A stretch of 64,000 bases of DNA from CAWINX01 sp963702055 (GCA_963702055.1 OY969702.1:1364001-1428000); one strand, 5' to 3'; positions 1 through 8,885 are shown, numbered from the stretch's first letter. Numbers and translations: made by a program. Notes: a model not told the origin generated them from the letters alone.

Positions 1-235
1 GGACATCCTCGGGGCGATCGAGCTCGGCTACATGCTCGACAACGCCGAGACGACCTGCGTCGCCGCGCTGGAGCGCAGGGAGAGCCGCGGCGCCCAGTAC
101 AGGACCGACTTCCCGGAGCGCAACGACGAGGAGTGGCTCAAACACATCGACCTCCAGCAGGGGGACGACGGGCCGGAGATCTCATACTCAGAGGTGACCA
201 TCACCCAGTGGGAGCCTCAGGAGAGGACGTACTAG
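1..235 (+). CDS. sdhA: Succinate dehydrogenase flavoprotein subunit, C-terminal end (partial)
   Basis: The gene enters from the left edge and is open from base 2 to the stop at 233-235. The visible tail carries the ESRGAQYRTDFPERND motif, typical of the C-terminal domain of SdhA/FrdA, where the Arg near the substrate site lies in an SRGAHYR-like stretch. SdhA oxidises succinate to fumarate using covalently bound FAD and passes electrons to SdhB. sdhB starts 4 bases after the stop, so the two are one transcript. Only about 77 codons are visible; the FAD-binding part lies outside the window. Confidence 0.9.
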   Translation, partial: DILGAIELGYMLDNAETTCVAALERRESRGAQYRTDFPERNDEEWLKHIDLQQGDDGPEISYSEVTITQWEPQERTY

Positions 236-239
236 GACC

Positions 240-1436
240 ATGGCCGAGTACACGCTGAAAGTCCGCAGGTACCAGCCCGAAAGCGGCGAGACCGCCTACT
301 GGGAGGAGTTCAAGGTCGACCTCGACCCCTCGCTCTCCGTCCTCGACGGGATCCTCCAGGCCAAGGACCGCGACGACGGCTCGCTCTCCGTGCGCTGCTC
401 CTGCCGGGCGGCGATCTGCGGCTCCTGCGGGATGAAGATCAACGGCCAGTCCGGCCTCGGCTGCAAGACCCAGGTTGGAGAAGCCCAAGAGATGGCCAAC
501 AAGTTCGCCGAAGGTGGAGCAAGGGGCACCCGGACGCGGGAGCCTGGCCGCGAGATCGCCGGTCATGATGAGCGCGGCCAGGCGGGAGCGGAGGATGCCC
601 CGATTGTTATCGAACCTATGGGGAACATGCCGGTGATCAAGGACCTGATCACCGACATGGAGTCGACGCACTGGACCAAGATCCGTCGCGTCACCCCCTG
701 GCTCCTCCCCCACGGCGAGGCGCCCGAGCGCGAGTACGTGGTCGAGCCGGAGTCGATGATCGACATCACCCAGTCGATGGCCTGCATCCAGTGCGGCGCC
801 TGCGTCTCCTCCTGCCTCTCGATGGAGGCCGACCCCGACTTCATCGGCCCCGCCGCGCTGGCCAAGGCCTACCGCTTCGTCGGCGACCCACGCGACGCCG
901 AGACCGTGGAGCGCCTCCACGACCTCGCCCACGACCCGCACGGGATCTACGACTGCACCCACTGCTTCAGCTGCGTCGACGCCTGTCCGAAGGGCGTCGC
1001 GCCGATGGACCAGATCATGCGCCTGCGTCGCAAAGCCGGCGAAAACGGGATCGACGACGACCCCAACAACGGCCACAACCACGAAGAGGCTTTCGTCAAG
1101 ATCATCGAGAAGAAGGGCACCCTCGACGAGTCGCTGCTGCTTCAGGAGTCCTTCGCCCCCGGCGTGAAGGGCAAGCTGAAGCCGAGCAAGGGAGCGATCA
1201 AGGGTCTGCTCGGCTCAATCCCCACCGCGATCCGCGGCATCAAGAGCGGCAAGATGCGCTCGGTGCCGAAGCTGATCCCGGGGGTCCACCCGAAGCTGCC
1301 CGACGGCGCCCAGGACGAGGTGAAGGCGATCTACAAGCACGCCGAGGCGCATCGCGAGGAGTTCAACATCTACATCACGGGCGAAGATGACGTCGAGCCG
1401 GAACCCGACGAAACCGAAGCGGAGGAGAAGGTATGA
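240..1436 (+). CDS. sdhB: Succinate dehydrogenase iron-sulfur subunit with an in-frame insertion
   Basis: 398 residues. The N-terminal ferredoxin domain binds [2Fe-2S] through C53, C55, C60, C63 and C75. The C-terminal domain has two cluster motifs, C182xxC185xxC188xxxC192 and C239xxC242xxC245xxxC249. It passes electrons from SdhA towards quinone. Residues about 90-120, between the plant-type ferredoxin fold and the conserved IEPMGNMPVIKDL stretch, look like an insertion rich in G, R and E. They coincide exactly with a 79-base nested hairpin (523-601). There is also a long acidic C-terminal tail. The stop overlaps the next start as ATGA (1433-1436). Confidence 0.93.
   Translation: MAEYTLKVRRYQPESGETAYWEEFKVDLDPSLSVLDGILQAKDRDDGSLSVRCSCRAAICGSCGMKINGQSGLGCKTQVGEAQEMANKFAEGGARGTRTREPGREIAGHDERGQAGAEDAPIVIEPMGNMPVIKDLITDMESTHWTKIRRVTPWLLPHGEAPEREYVVEPESMIDITQSMACIQCGACVSSCLSMEADPDFIGPAALAKAYRFVGDPRDAETVERLHDLAHDPHGIYDCTHCFSCVDACPKGVAPMDQIMRLRRKAGENGIDDDPNNGHNHEEAFVKIIEKKGTLDESLLLQESFAPGVKGKLKPSKGAIKGLLGSIPTAIRGIKSGKMRSVPKLIPGVHPKLPDGAQDEVKAIYKHAEAHREEFNIYITGEDDVEPEPDETEAEEKV
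523..601 (+). repeat. Nested palindrome inside sdhB
   Basis: The outer arms GGGGCACCC and GGATGCCCC pair with one C/A mismatch. Inside them is a perfect 10-bp inner stem CCTGGCCGCG / CGCGGCCAGG with a 20-base loop. The segment keeps the sdhB reading frame and accounts for the roughly 30 residues that have no place in the usual SdhB domain order. The architecture matches the other nested palindromes in this window, but the internal motifs of the 21.7/39.4 kb family are not recognisable here. Confidence 0.6.
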
Positions 1437-2332
1437 AGCTCGCCTACTGGCCCGGCTGCGTCTCGCGCGGCTTCACCACCGAGCTGCACGGCTCGATGGC
1501 CTTCACCGCCGAGAAGCTCGGCATCGAGTTGGTCACCCTGGACCGCGCCAACTGCTGCGGCGCCGGGGTGATCGCCGAGCACAACCAGGAGCTGGCCGAC
1601 ACGCTCAACGCCCGCACCTTCGCGCTCGCCCAGGAGACCGGCCTGGCGATGATGAACATCTGCTCGACCTGCCAGGGCGCCCAGTCGGAGTGCCAGCAGC
1701 GCCTCGACGCCGACTCCGCCTACCGCGCCCACATCAACGAGGTGCTGAGCGGCCAGGGCCTCGCCTACGAGAAGGGCAAGGACGGCTTCACCAACAAAAA
1801 CTTCCTCTGGGTCCTGGTCGAGGACTACGGCCTCGACAAGCTCGCCGAGAAGGTCGTGCGACCGCTCTCCGGACTGCGGGTCGGCCCCTTCTACGGCTGC
1901 TACGTGGTGCGCCCGAAGGAGCGGCTCGGCTACGACGAGCACCCCGACCGCGACATCTACCTGGAGAAGGTGATCACAGCGCTGGGCGGCGAGGTCGTCG
2001 AGTACGACGGCGCCCGCAAGTGCTGCGGCTTCCCGGTGATCACGATGAACCGCGAGACCTCGCTGCGCCAGGCCGGCACCCACGTCGGCGACGCGCTCGA
2101 CGCCGGCGCCGACTGCCTGGTAACCCCCTGCCCCCTCTGTCACCTCAACCTCGACATGCAGCAGCCCGATGCGGCGAAGGTCGTCAACCGCGACCTCGGC
2201 CTCGCGGTCCTGCACCTCCCCCAGCTGGTCGGCCTGGCGCTCGGCGCCGAGCCCAAGCAGCTCGGGATGAGCAGGCACATCGCCTCGACCAAGTGGGTCG
2301 AGGAGCGGCTGATCGCCGCCCCGGTCGGCTGA
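1433..2332 (+). CDS. CCG-domain (heterodisulfide reductase B-like) subunit of succinate dehydrogenase
   Basis: 299 residues with two CCG domains (the DUF224/HdrB type). The first has YWPGC, NCCGAG and CSTC; the second has YGCYVVRP, KCCGFP and CPLCHLN. These cysteines bind an unusual Fe-S cluster in HdrB, and the same subunit (SdhE/SdhC of class E/F enzymes, TfrB C-terminal half) replaces the usual haem membrane anchor in some succinate:quinone reductases. The 4-base overlap with sdhB (ATGA) indicates translational coupling and a shared complex. No transmembrane anchor gene follows, so membrane attachment must be through this subunit or a gene elsewhere. Confidence 0.88.
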   Translation: MKLAYWPGCVSRGFTTELHGSMAFTAEKLGIELVTLDRANCCGAGVIAEHNQELADTLNARTFALAQETGLAMMNICSTCQGAQSECQQRLDADSAYRAHINEVLSGQGLAYEKGKDGFTNKNFLWVLVEDYGLDKLAEKVVRPLSGLRVGPFYGCYVVRPKERLGYDEHPDRDIYLEKVITALGGEVVEYDGARKCCGFPVITMNRETSLRQAGTHVGDALDAGADCLVTPCPLCHLNLDMQQPDAAKVVNRDLGLAVLHLPQLVGLALGAEPKQLGMSRHIASTKWVEERLIAAPVG

Positions 2333-2349
2333 GCACCCGGCCGTCCAGG

Positions 2350-2377
2350 GCACCCTCGGGATGGGGTGCGTAGTTTT
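2350..2377 (+). terminator. Possible terminator after the sdh operon
   Basis: GCACCC (2350-2355) pairs with GGGTGC (2364-2369) and is followed by a short T-rich stretch, TAGTTTT. It lies 18 bases after the last sdh stop and just before the hip operators. The T run is short, so termination is plausible only. Confidence 0.35.
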
Positions 2378-2434
2378 GCTTCAAAAAGGAAGCGAAATAG
2401 CCAGTTTTAGGCGGTTCTGCTTCAATAACGAAGC
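2378..2434 (+). promoter_or_regulatory. Twin HipB operators
   Basis: Two near-identical palindromes precede hipB: GCTTC-AAAAAG-GAAGC (2378-2393) and GCTTC-AATAAC-GAAGC (2419-2434). Their centres are 41 bp apart, close to four helical turns, which would put two HipB dimers on one DNA face. The second operator ends 3 bases before the ATG, in the place of a ribosome binding site, so the transcript may be leaderless or nearly so. HipB in E. coli autoregulates through spaced palindromes in the same position; the sequence here is different. Confidence 0.75.
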
Positions 2435-2437
2435 GTT

Positions 2438-2803
2438 ATGCGTATCTCTGCAACCACAACGGATGCCGCGGTGCTCGAGGAGCTTGGAGCCCGACTCCGG
2501 CGGCGGCGCCTCGAACGCAACATGAGCCAAGCCGAACTGGCCGAAATGGCCGGCGTCGGCCGGGTCACGCTGCAGCGCATCGAAAACGGGCAGTCAGCCT
2601 CGATGACAAGCCTGATCCGCACCCTCCGTGCCCTGGACCTACTGGACGGGATCAACCAGTGGATCCCGGAGCCGACGCCCAGCCCGATCGATGAGATGAG
2701 GCGGCGCGGCAAGCAACGCCGGCGCGCCGGCGCGCCTCGCGACACTGGTAGCGCGGCGGCGCGGTCGCAATCATGGCGCTGGGGAGACGAGGGTGGGACT
2801 TGA
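2438..2803 (+). CDS. hipB: HipB-type XRE antitoxin/repressor
   Basis: 121 residues. An XRE helix-turn-helix covers about residues 12-70, with the SQAELAEMAGVGRVTLQRIE recognition region. A basic, low-complexity tail follows (RRRGKQRRR). In the HipBA family this protein binds the operators and neutralises HipA. It is immediately upstream of hipA and overlaps it by 4 bases. The two palindromes upstream are its likely targets. The tail after residue 85 shows no domain. Confidence 0.85.
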   Translation: MRISATTTDAAVLEELGARLRRRRLERNMSQAELAEMAGVGRVTLQRIENGQSASMTSLIRTLRALDLLDGINQWIPEPTPSPIDEMRRRGKQRRRAGAPRDTGSAAARSQSWRWGDEGGT

Positions 2804-4110
2804 GCACGCTTGCGCGCGTCCGCCTCTGGGGAACCACAATTGGCGCGGTCACCCTGGCCGATCGCGACCCGGTGGCCGCCTTCGAGTACGACCCGGGCTT
2901 CGTCGCGAGCGGCATCGAAGTGGCGCCGTTCACGATGCCCCTCCTCGCGGGGCGCGTGTATCGCTTCCCCGGCCTCGCGCCTGAAAGCTTCAACGGCCTG
3001 CCGGGATTGCTGGCCGACTCGCTTCCGGACCGATACGGCAACGCGCTGATCGATGCGTGGCTCGCGACCCGGGGTCGCTCGCCCGACAGCTTCAACGCGG
3101 TCGAGCGACTCCGCTACATCGGCAAACGCGGCATGGGAGCGCTTGAGTTCGCCCCGGCCCGCGGCCCGCGGCCGACCGCAAGCCATGTCGTCGACGTGGA
3201 GGCCCTGGTTGAGCTGGCTGCCGAGGTGCTCGCCGAGCGCGAGGATCTCGCGACCTCGCTGCGGAAAGCGGGAAAGAGGGAGGCGCTGCGCGAAATCCTT
3301 CGCGTCGGAACTTCGGCGGGTGGGGCACGCCCGAAGGCCCTGATCGCCCTGAACCCCGAATCCGGCGAAGTGCGCTCGGGACAGCTCGACGCCGATCCGG
3401 GGTTCGAACACTGGATTCTCAAGTTCGACGGGGTAGAAGATCGAACTCGGGACCTCGGCGCCGCAAAGGGCTATGGCGTCATCGAGTGGGTCCACTCAGA
3501 AATGGCAAGGCGAGCGGGTATTGAGATGACCGAGTGCAGGCTGCTGGAAGAGGGCGATCGGCGTCATTTCATGACCCGTCGTTTCGACCGAGCAGCCGAC
3601 GGCTCCAAGCTTCACATGCAGTCCCTCGCCGCTCTTGCTCACCTTGATTACCGACAGCCCGGCGCCAACTCCTACGAGCAGGCATTCCAGACAATTCGCC
3701 AACTCGGCCTCTCCCGTGGCGCGACCGAGCAGCAGTTCCGGCGCATGGTCTTCAACGTGGTCGCGCGCAACCAGGACGACCACGTGAAGAACATCGCCTT
3801 CCTGATGGATCGCGACGGGGGCTGGTCTCTCTCCCCCGCCTTCGACCTCGTCTACTCCTACAACCCTTCGGGTCGGTGGACCTCGCAGCACCAGATGTCA
3901 ATCAACGGCAAGCGCGATGGGTTCACGATCGAAGACCTCCGCAGCGTCGCCGCGGTGGCTTCGATGAAGCGGGGCCAAGCGGAGGAGATCCTGGCCGAGG
4001 TCACCAGCGCAATCGAGACTTGGCCGGAGCTTGCCGATCGCGCCGGGGTCGAGGCGGATCGGATCGCACAGATCGAGCGAGCCCAGCGGCTGAAGCTTCC
4101 GCGAGGCTGA
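2800..4110 (+). CDS. hipA: HipA-type serine/threonine kinase toxin
   Basis: 436 residues from a TTG that overlaps the hipB stop (TTGA) and has GGGGAGACGAGGG about 7 bases upstream. An in-frame ATG at 2773 is the alternative start but lies inside hipB. The HipA fold is complete: the Ser-containing glycine-rich loop TSAGGARPK, the catalytic NQDDHVKN (about residue 323) and the metal-binding SPAFDLVYS (about 344). E. coli HipA phosphorylates glutamyl-tRNA synthetase and causes persistence; the target here is unknown. The key residues are intact, so the toxin should be active. Confidence 0.88.
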   Translation: MSTLARVRLWGTTIGAVTLADRDPVAAFEYDPGFVASGIEVAPFTMPLLAGRVYRFPGLAPESFNGLPGLLADSLPDRYGNALIDAWLATRGRSPDSFNAVERLRYIGKRGMGALEFAPARGPRPTASHVVDVEALVELAAEVLAEREDLATSLRKAGKREALREILRVGTSAGGARPKALIALNPESGEVRSGQLDADPGFEHWILKFDGVEDRTRDLGAAKGYGVIEWVHSEMARRAGIEMTECRLLEEGDRRHFMTRRFDRAADGSKLHMQSLAALAHLDYRQPGANSYEQAFQTIRQLGLSRGATEQQFRRMVFNVVARNQDDHVKNIAFLMDRDGGWSLSPAFDLVYSYNPSGRWTSQHQMSINGKRDGFTIEDLRSVAAVASMKRGQAEEILAEVTSAIETWPELADRAGVEADRIAQIERAQRLKLPRG

Positions 4111-4118
4111 GCGCCCCG

Positions 4119-5351
4119 TCAGTCGAGGCCCGCGGTACCGAGGTGGCCCCCCTCGTCGGCCGCTTCGAGGCCGGTCCGGCGCGCCATCCAGCGGGCGCCG
4201 AGGGTGTCGGTGAGGCCGTGGGCGACGATCGAGGCGATGATCGCGATCGCGGCGATGTCGAAGATCAGTTCGCCGTTGCCCACCTGCGACTTCAGCACGA
4301 ACAGCGCGAAGAGCATCGACGCGACTCCCTTCGGCCCAAACCAGGCCATGAACACCTTTTGCGGGCGGGGGATGCCGGTCCGCAGGAACGAGAGCATCAC
4401 CGCAACCGGGCGGGCGACGATGAGGACGAAGAGGACGAAGAGGATCAACGGCGGGATGCTGTGGTGAAAGCCGGTGGCGACGATCAGCGCACCGAAGATG
4501 AAAAAGGTCAGGACCTGGAGGATCGCGCTTGAGTTCTCGGCGAACTCGACGAATCCCTGGGGGACGTCTCGCTCCGTCGCCCCCATCGCGATCCCGCAGA
4601 CGAAGGCCGCGATCAGCCCGTTGCCGAAGGTGACATCGGCAAGGCCGAAGGCGACGAGCGCAAAGCCGACGGAGTAGATGCCCTCATAGCGGGCGGTGAT
4701 GCCACCGCCGGGCAGGTGGTGGTGCAGGCGCCCGCCGAGATAGCCGAGCGCGATGCCGATCGCGGCGCCGACCACTGCCTCCCCGGCCAGCTTCGCCGCT
4801 TCGGTCCCGGGGTGACCGCCCGGCGCGGCGAGGACGAGAAAGAAGAGGACGAAGGGCAGCGCCAGCCCGTCGTTCAGCCCCGACTCGAGGTTGAGCGTGT
4901 GGCGGACCGCGCTCGGGACCAGGCGCGAGGTGACGACGGCCGAAGTGACGACCGGGTCGGTCGGCGACAACACCGCGGCGAGCAGGAACGCCTCGGCCCA
5001 GCTGAGGTCGGGGAAAAGCGCCTTCGCGGCCAGCGCCAGCAGCGCCATCGTGATCGGCATCGCGATCACCAGCGCCCGCGCGACCGGGCTCCAGTGGCGG
5101 CGCAGCAACTCGCGCTCGACGAACATCCCGTCGGAGAAGAGGGTGAGGATCAGCGCCAGCTCGATCAGCGTGACGATCGACTGGTCGGTCGCGTCGACGT
5201 GGACGACGTCGGTCGCGGCCAGGCCGATCCCGAGCCCCACCGAGAGAACAGAGGCCGAGAGCACCGTCCCCCGAATCAACCCCGACAGCGCCGCGACGAC
5301 GGCCAGCAGCCCCCCGAAGATCAGCACGGCCTCGCCGAAGCCGATGTCCAC
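4119..5351 (-). CDS. Cation:proton antiporter, CPA1/NhaP type
   Basis: 410 residues with about 12 hydrophobic segments. The CPA1 signature pair is visible: SPTDPVV in the fifth/sixth helix region and ESGLNDGLALP, whose ND residues are the cation/proton binding pair of electroneutral exchangers. No cytosolic regulatory domain follows the membrane part, so this is a short NhaP-type protein. It would exchange Na+ or K+ for H+ across the cytoplasmic membrane. It lies 3 bases downstream of asd on the same strand and may be cotranscribed with asd and lysC. Confidence 0.87.
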   Translation of the reverse strand: MDIGFGEAVLIFGGLLAVVAALSGLIRGTVLSASVLSVGLGIGLAATDVVHVDATDQSIVTLIELALILTLFSDGMFVERELLRRHWSPVARALVIAMPITMALLALAAKALFPDLSWAEAFLLAAVLSPTDPVVTSAVVTSRLVPSAVRHTLNLESGLNDGLALPFVLFFLVLAAPGGHPGTEAAKLAGEAVVGAAIGIALGYLGGRLHHHLPGGGITARYEGIYSVGFALVAFGLADVTFGNGLIAAFVCGIAMGATERDVPQGFVEFAENSSAILQVLTFFIFGALIVATGFHHSIPPLILFVLFVLIVARPVAVMLSFLRTGIPRPQKVFMAWFGPKGVASMLFALFVLKSQVGNGELIFDIAAIAIIASIVAHGLTDTLGARWMARRTGLEAADEGGHLGTAGLD

Positions 5352-5354
5352 TGC

Positions 5355-6392
5355 CTACTCCCGGCCGGCGAGCAGCAGCTTCCGCTCGACCAGCAGCTCG
5401 GCCACCTGGACGGCGTTGGTCGCCGCCCCCTTGCGCAGGTTGTCGGAGACGATCCACACATCGAGGGCGCGCTCGTTGCCCGGGTCGCGGCGGATCCGCC
5501 CGACGAAGACGTCGTCGCGGCCGGCGGCTTCGATCGCCATCGGATAGCGCCCGGCGGCCGGGTCGTCAGTGACGGTCACGCCGGGAGCGGCGGCAAGCAG
5601 CTCACGCGCGCGCTCGGGCGAGAGCGGCTCCTTCGTCTCGACGTTGACGGCCTCGGAGTGCCCGGTCACGACCGGGACGCGGACGCAGGTGGCGCTGACT
5701 CGGATCGAGTCGTCGCCGAGGATCTTGCGGGTCTCGTTGATCAGCTTGCGCTCTTCGTCGGTGTGGTCGTCCCCGTCAGCAAAGCTGCCCGCCTGCGGCA
5801 GGGCGTTGAAGGCAATCCTGTGCGGGTACACGGAGGCTGTCGCGGGGCGATCCTCGAGCACCGCGCGAGACTGGTCGAACAGCTCGTCGATCGCGGCCTT
5901 GCCGGTTCCGGACACGGCCTGGTAGGTGGAGATGACCAGGCGCTCGATGCCGGCCTCGTCGTGGAGGGGCTTCAGCGCGACGACCATCTGCATGGTCGAG
6001 CAGTTCGGGTTGGCGATGATCCCGTTGTGCCCGGCGATCGCGTCGGGGTTGACCTCGGCGACGACCAGGGGCACATCGTCGTGCATGCGCCAGTAGCTGG
6101 TGTTGTCGACGACCACAGCGCCGGCGGCGACCAATTTCGGCGTCCACTCGGCGCTGACCGCCCCTCCGGCGGAGGAGAGGACGATGTCCAGTCCCTGGAT
6201 CGTCTCCTCGTTCAGCGGCCGGCACTCCAGGACCGAGCCGTTCCACTCGATCTCACGGCCGGCGGAGCGCTCCGAGGCGAAGGGCACGACCTCCGCGGCC
6301 GGAAATTCGCGCTCGGCGAGCAGGCCAAGGATCGTCGATCCGACCAACCCGGTCGCGCCCAATACTCCGACTTTGTAGCCGTCGCCAGTCAT
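5355..6392 (-). CDS. asd: Aspartate-semialdehyde dehydrogenase
   Basis: 345 residues. The N-terminal NADP-binding motif is GATGLVGSTILGLL. The catalytic cysteine is in NPNCSTMQMV, and the conserved STYQAVSGTGKAA stretch follows. The enzyme reduces L-aspartyl-4-phosphate to the semialdehyde, the branch point to lysine/diaminopimelate, threonine and methionine. It follows lysC after 21 bases, so the first two steps of the aspartate pathway are in one operon. Length and order match actinobacterial Asd. Confidence 0.95.
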   Translation of the reverse strand: MTGDGYKVGVLGATGLVGSTILGLLAEREFPAAEVVPFASERSAGREIEWNGSVLECRPLNEETIQGLDIVLSSAGGAVSAEWTPKLVAAGAVVVDNTSYWRMHDDVPLVVAEVNPDAIAGHNGIIANPNCSTMQMVVALKPLHDEAGIERLVISTYQAVSGTGKAAIDELFDQSRAVLEDRPATASVYPHRIAFNALPQAGSFADGDDHTDEERKLINETRKILGDDSIRVSATCVRVPVVTGHSEAVNVETKEPLSPERARELLAAAPGVTVTDDPAAGRYPMAIEAAGRDDVFVGRIRRDPGNERALDVWIVSDNLRKGAATNAVQVAELLVERKLLLAGRE

Positions 6393-6413
6393 CTCGTCGA
6401 GTATGACGGCGAC

Positions 6414-7703
6414 TCAGCCCGTAACCGTGGGCCGGTGCTGGCTGCCGGTCGGGTCCTCGGGGCGAACCGCCTCGGCGCCGAGGTCGAAGGCCTCGTGGAG
6501 GGCCTTCACCGCGCCGGGGACACTGTCGGCGTCAATCACGCATGAGATCTTGATCGGCGAGGTGGAGATCATCTCGATGTTGATCCCCTCGCCGCCGAGC
6601 ACCTCGAAGACCTTGGCGGCGACACCGGGGTGGGAGCGCATCCCGGCGCCGACAATCGAGACCTTGCCGATCCGCTCGTCGGTGCGCACCCCGTTGCTGA
6701 CGCCGCCCAGGCCCTCGACCGTGTCGACAGCGGTGAGCAGGTCGGAGCGATCGACCGTGAAGGAGAGGTCGGCGAGCTGGTCGTCGCCCACCGGCTCGTT
6801 CTGGATGATCACGTCGACGTTGACGCCCGCCTCGGCGAGCGCCCCGAAGATGCGCCCGGCGACGCCGGGCTCGTCCTGGACGCCGGTCAGCGTCACGCGG
6901 GCCTCGCCGTCGGAATGGGTCACTGCTGTAACGAAGGGCTGTTCCACTGTCTCGTCCTCGGCTTGCACGAGGGTACCGGGGCCGTCCTCGAAGGAACTGC
7001 GGCAGTGGATCGGGACACCGTGGTTGCGCGCGTACTCGACCGAGCGCAGCTGCAGGACCTTGGCGCCGGAGGCCGACATCTCGAGCATCTCCTCGTAGGA
7101 GACGACCGGCAGCTTGCGCGCCTCCGGCACGATCCGCGGGTCGGCGCTGAAGACGCCGGAGACGTCGGTGTAGATCTCGCAGACGCTCGCCCCGAGCGCC
7201 GCGGCGAGGGCGACCGCGGTGGTGTCGGAGCCGCCACGGCCCAGCGTGGTGACGTCATGGCTGTCGGTCGAGACTCCCTGGAAGCCGGCAACGAGGACGA
7301 TCCGGTCCTGTTCGAGCGTCTCGCTGATCCGGTCGGCGCGGACGTCGATGATCCGCGCCTTGGTGTGGGAGGAGTCGGTGACGATCCCCGCCTGAGAGCC
7401 GGTCAGCGAGATCGCTTCGTGCCCCATGTCGTGGATCGCCATCGCGCACAGCGCGCAGGAGATCCGCTCGCCGGTGGAGAGCAGCATGTCCATCTCCCGC
7501 GCCACCGGGCGCTCGGAGATCTCCATCGCCTGAGCGACCAGCTCGTCGGTCGTCTTGCCCCGCGCCGAGAGCACCGCGACGACCCGGTTGCCGGCCTCGC
7601 GCGCGGCGACGATCCGCGCCGCGGCGCGCTTGATCTCCTCGGCGCCGGCCACCGAAGTGCCACCGAACTTCATCACGACGATGTCTGAGCTTCGATCAGG
7701 CAT
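6414..7703 (-). CDS. lysC: Aspartate kinase
   Basis: 429 residues from the ATG at 7703, which places VVMKFGGTSV right at the N-terminus as in the family; the longer open frame upstream is not conserved-looking. The kinase domain runs to about residue 250. Two ACT regulatory domains follow, one with LTGVQDEPGVAGRIF and one with VGAGMRSHPGVAAKVF. It phosphorylates aspartate in the first committed step of the pathway and is expected to be feedback-inhibited through the ACT domains. An internal start for a separate beta subunit is possible in such genes but is not shown here. Only 27 bases separate it from the divergent chrA-like gene. Confidence 0.94.
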   Translation of the reverse strand: MPDRSSDIVVMKFGGTSVAGAEEIKRAAARIVAAREAGNRVVAVLSARGKTTDELVAQAMEISERPVAREMDMLLSTGERISCALCAMAIHDMGHEAISLTGSQAGIVTDSSHTKARIIDVRADRISETLEQDRIVLVAGFQGVSTDSHDVTTLGRGGSDTTAVALAAALGASVCEIYTDVSGVFSADPRIVPEARKLPVVSYEEMLEMSASGAKVLQLRSVEYARNHGVPIHCRSSFEDGPGTLVQAEDETVEQPFVTAVTHSDGEARVTLTGVQDEPGVAGRIFGALAEAGVNVDVIIQNEPVGDDQLADLSFTVDRSDLLTAVDTVEGLGGVSNGVRTDERIGKVSIVGAGMRSHPGVAAKVFEVLGGEGINIEMISTSPIKISCVIDADSVPGAVKALHEAFDLGAEAVRPEDPTGSQHRPTVTG

Positions 7704-7730
7704 AGAAGGCTGAGGATAGATTGCGGCGCG

Positions 7731-8885
7731 ATGCCAAGGGAGGCAAAGCCCTCGCTCGCCACGATCCTGAGGGAGTGGGGCCGAATTGGCGTCACCGGGT
7801 TCGGCGGGCCGCCCGCCCACATCGCCCTCTTCCGCGACCTCTGCGTAAAGCAGCGCCACTGGCTCAGCACCGAGCAGTTCGAGGACGCGATCGCCGCCAC
7901 AAATCTGCTCCCAGGGCCGGGCTCGACCCAGCTGGCGATCTTCTGCGCCTGGCGCCTGCGCGGTATCCGGGGGGCGCTGCTCGGCGGCGCCGGCTTCATA
8001 GTCCCCGGCCTGGTCGCGATCCTCGCGCTCTCGGTGCTCTTCCTCGCCTCGGCGCCCCCCACCTGGGTGATCGGCGCGGGCGCCGGAGCCGGCGCCGCGG
8101 TGGCGGCGGTGGCGGTCAAAGCCGGGCTCGGCCTGATCCCCGGTAGTTGGAAACGGGCGCGGGACACCCATCCGCGGCGCTGGGCTCTCTACACGGCGGC
8201 CGGCCTGCTCGCGACCGTTCTGATCGGGCCTTGGCTGGTGCTCGTCCTGCTCGCCTGCGGCGCCTTCGAGTTGCTGCGGCGACGTCCCGGCGCCTTCGGG
8301 ACGGGCCTGGGCAGCTGGGCGGTCGCACCGCTGGCGGCGGCCTCCATGGGCGGCGTCGGCGCGCTAGCCTGGGTGGCCTTCAAGGTCGGCGCCCTCTCCT
8401 ACGGCGGCGGCTTCGTGATCATCCCGCTGATGCAGGCCGATGCGGTCAACCACTACCACTGGATGACCTCGGGCCAGTTCCTCAACGCGGTCGCGCTCGG
8501 CCAGGTGACCCCCGGCCCGGTCGTCCACACGGTCGCCGCCGTCGGCTACGCGGCCGCTGGCATCTGGGGCGGGCTGCTCGCCGCCGCGGTCGCCTTCGCC
8601 CCTTCCTTCTCCTTCATCCTGATCGGCGCCGAGCGCTTCGACCGGCTGCGCTCCGACGCAAAGGCGCGGGCATTCCTCGACGGGGCCGGGCCGGCGGCGA
8701 TCGGCGCGATCCTCGGCTCGGCGATCCCCCTCGCCCTGGCGTTGAGCGAGGCCTGGCAGCTCGTCGTGCTCGCCGCCGCGGCCCTGGCGCTGCTGGCGAT
8801 GCAACGGGGTGTGGTGACGACCCTGCTCGGCGCGGCGCTGGTCGGCGCGATCGTCGGCCTCGCCGGCGGCCCCTTACCGGGGTGA
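7731..8885 (+). CDS. chrA: Chromate transporter family protein, two-domain ChrA
   Basis: 384 residues with two homologous CHR domains. The first has GFGGPPAHIALFRD and LLPGPGSTQLAIFCAWRLRG; the second has FKVGALSYGGGFVIIPLM and GQVTPGPVVHTVAAVGY. ChrA proteins export chromate or a related oxyanion across the cytoplasmic membrane; many annotated members have no tested substrate. It is divergent from lysC with a very short gap, so their promoters must overlap. A TTCCGCTGTTC-family hairpin follows the stop by 16 bases. Confidence 0.9.
   Translation: MPREAKPSLATILREWGRIGVTGFGGPPAHIALFRDLCVKQRHWLSTEQFEDAIAATNLLPGPGSTQLAIFCAWRLRGIRGALLGGAGFIVPGLVAILALSVLFLASAPPTWVIGAGAGAGAAVAAVAVKAGLGLIPGSWKRARDTHPRRWALYTAAGLLATVLIGPWLVLVLLACGAFELLRRRPGAFGTGLGSWAVAPLAAASMGGVGALAWVAFKVGALSYGGGFVIIPLMQADAVNHYHWMTSGQFLNAVALGQVTPGPVVHTVAAVGYAAAGIWGGLLAAAVAFAPSFSFILIGAERFDRLRSDAKARAFLDGAGPAAIGAILGSAIPLALALSEAWQLVVLAAAALALLAMQRGVVTTLLGAALVGAIVGLAGGPLPG

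Noticed and set aside
4716..6545. A 609-codon open frame on the plus strand
   Set aside because: It runs antisense through the antiporter, asd and the end of lysC, has a composition of mirrored codons (Arg/Asp/Gly-rich) and shows no domain. The minus-strand genes are clear.
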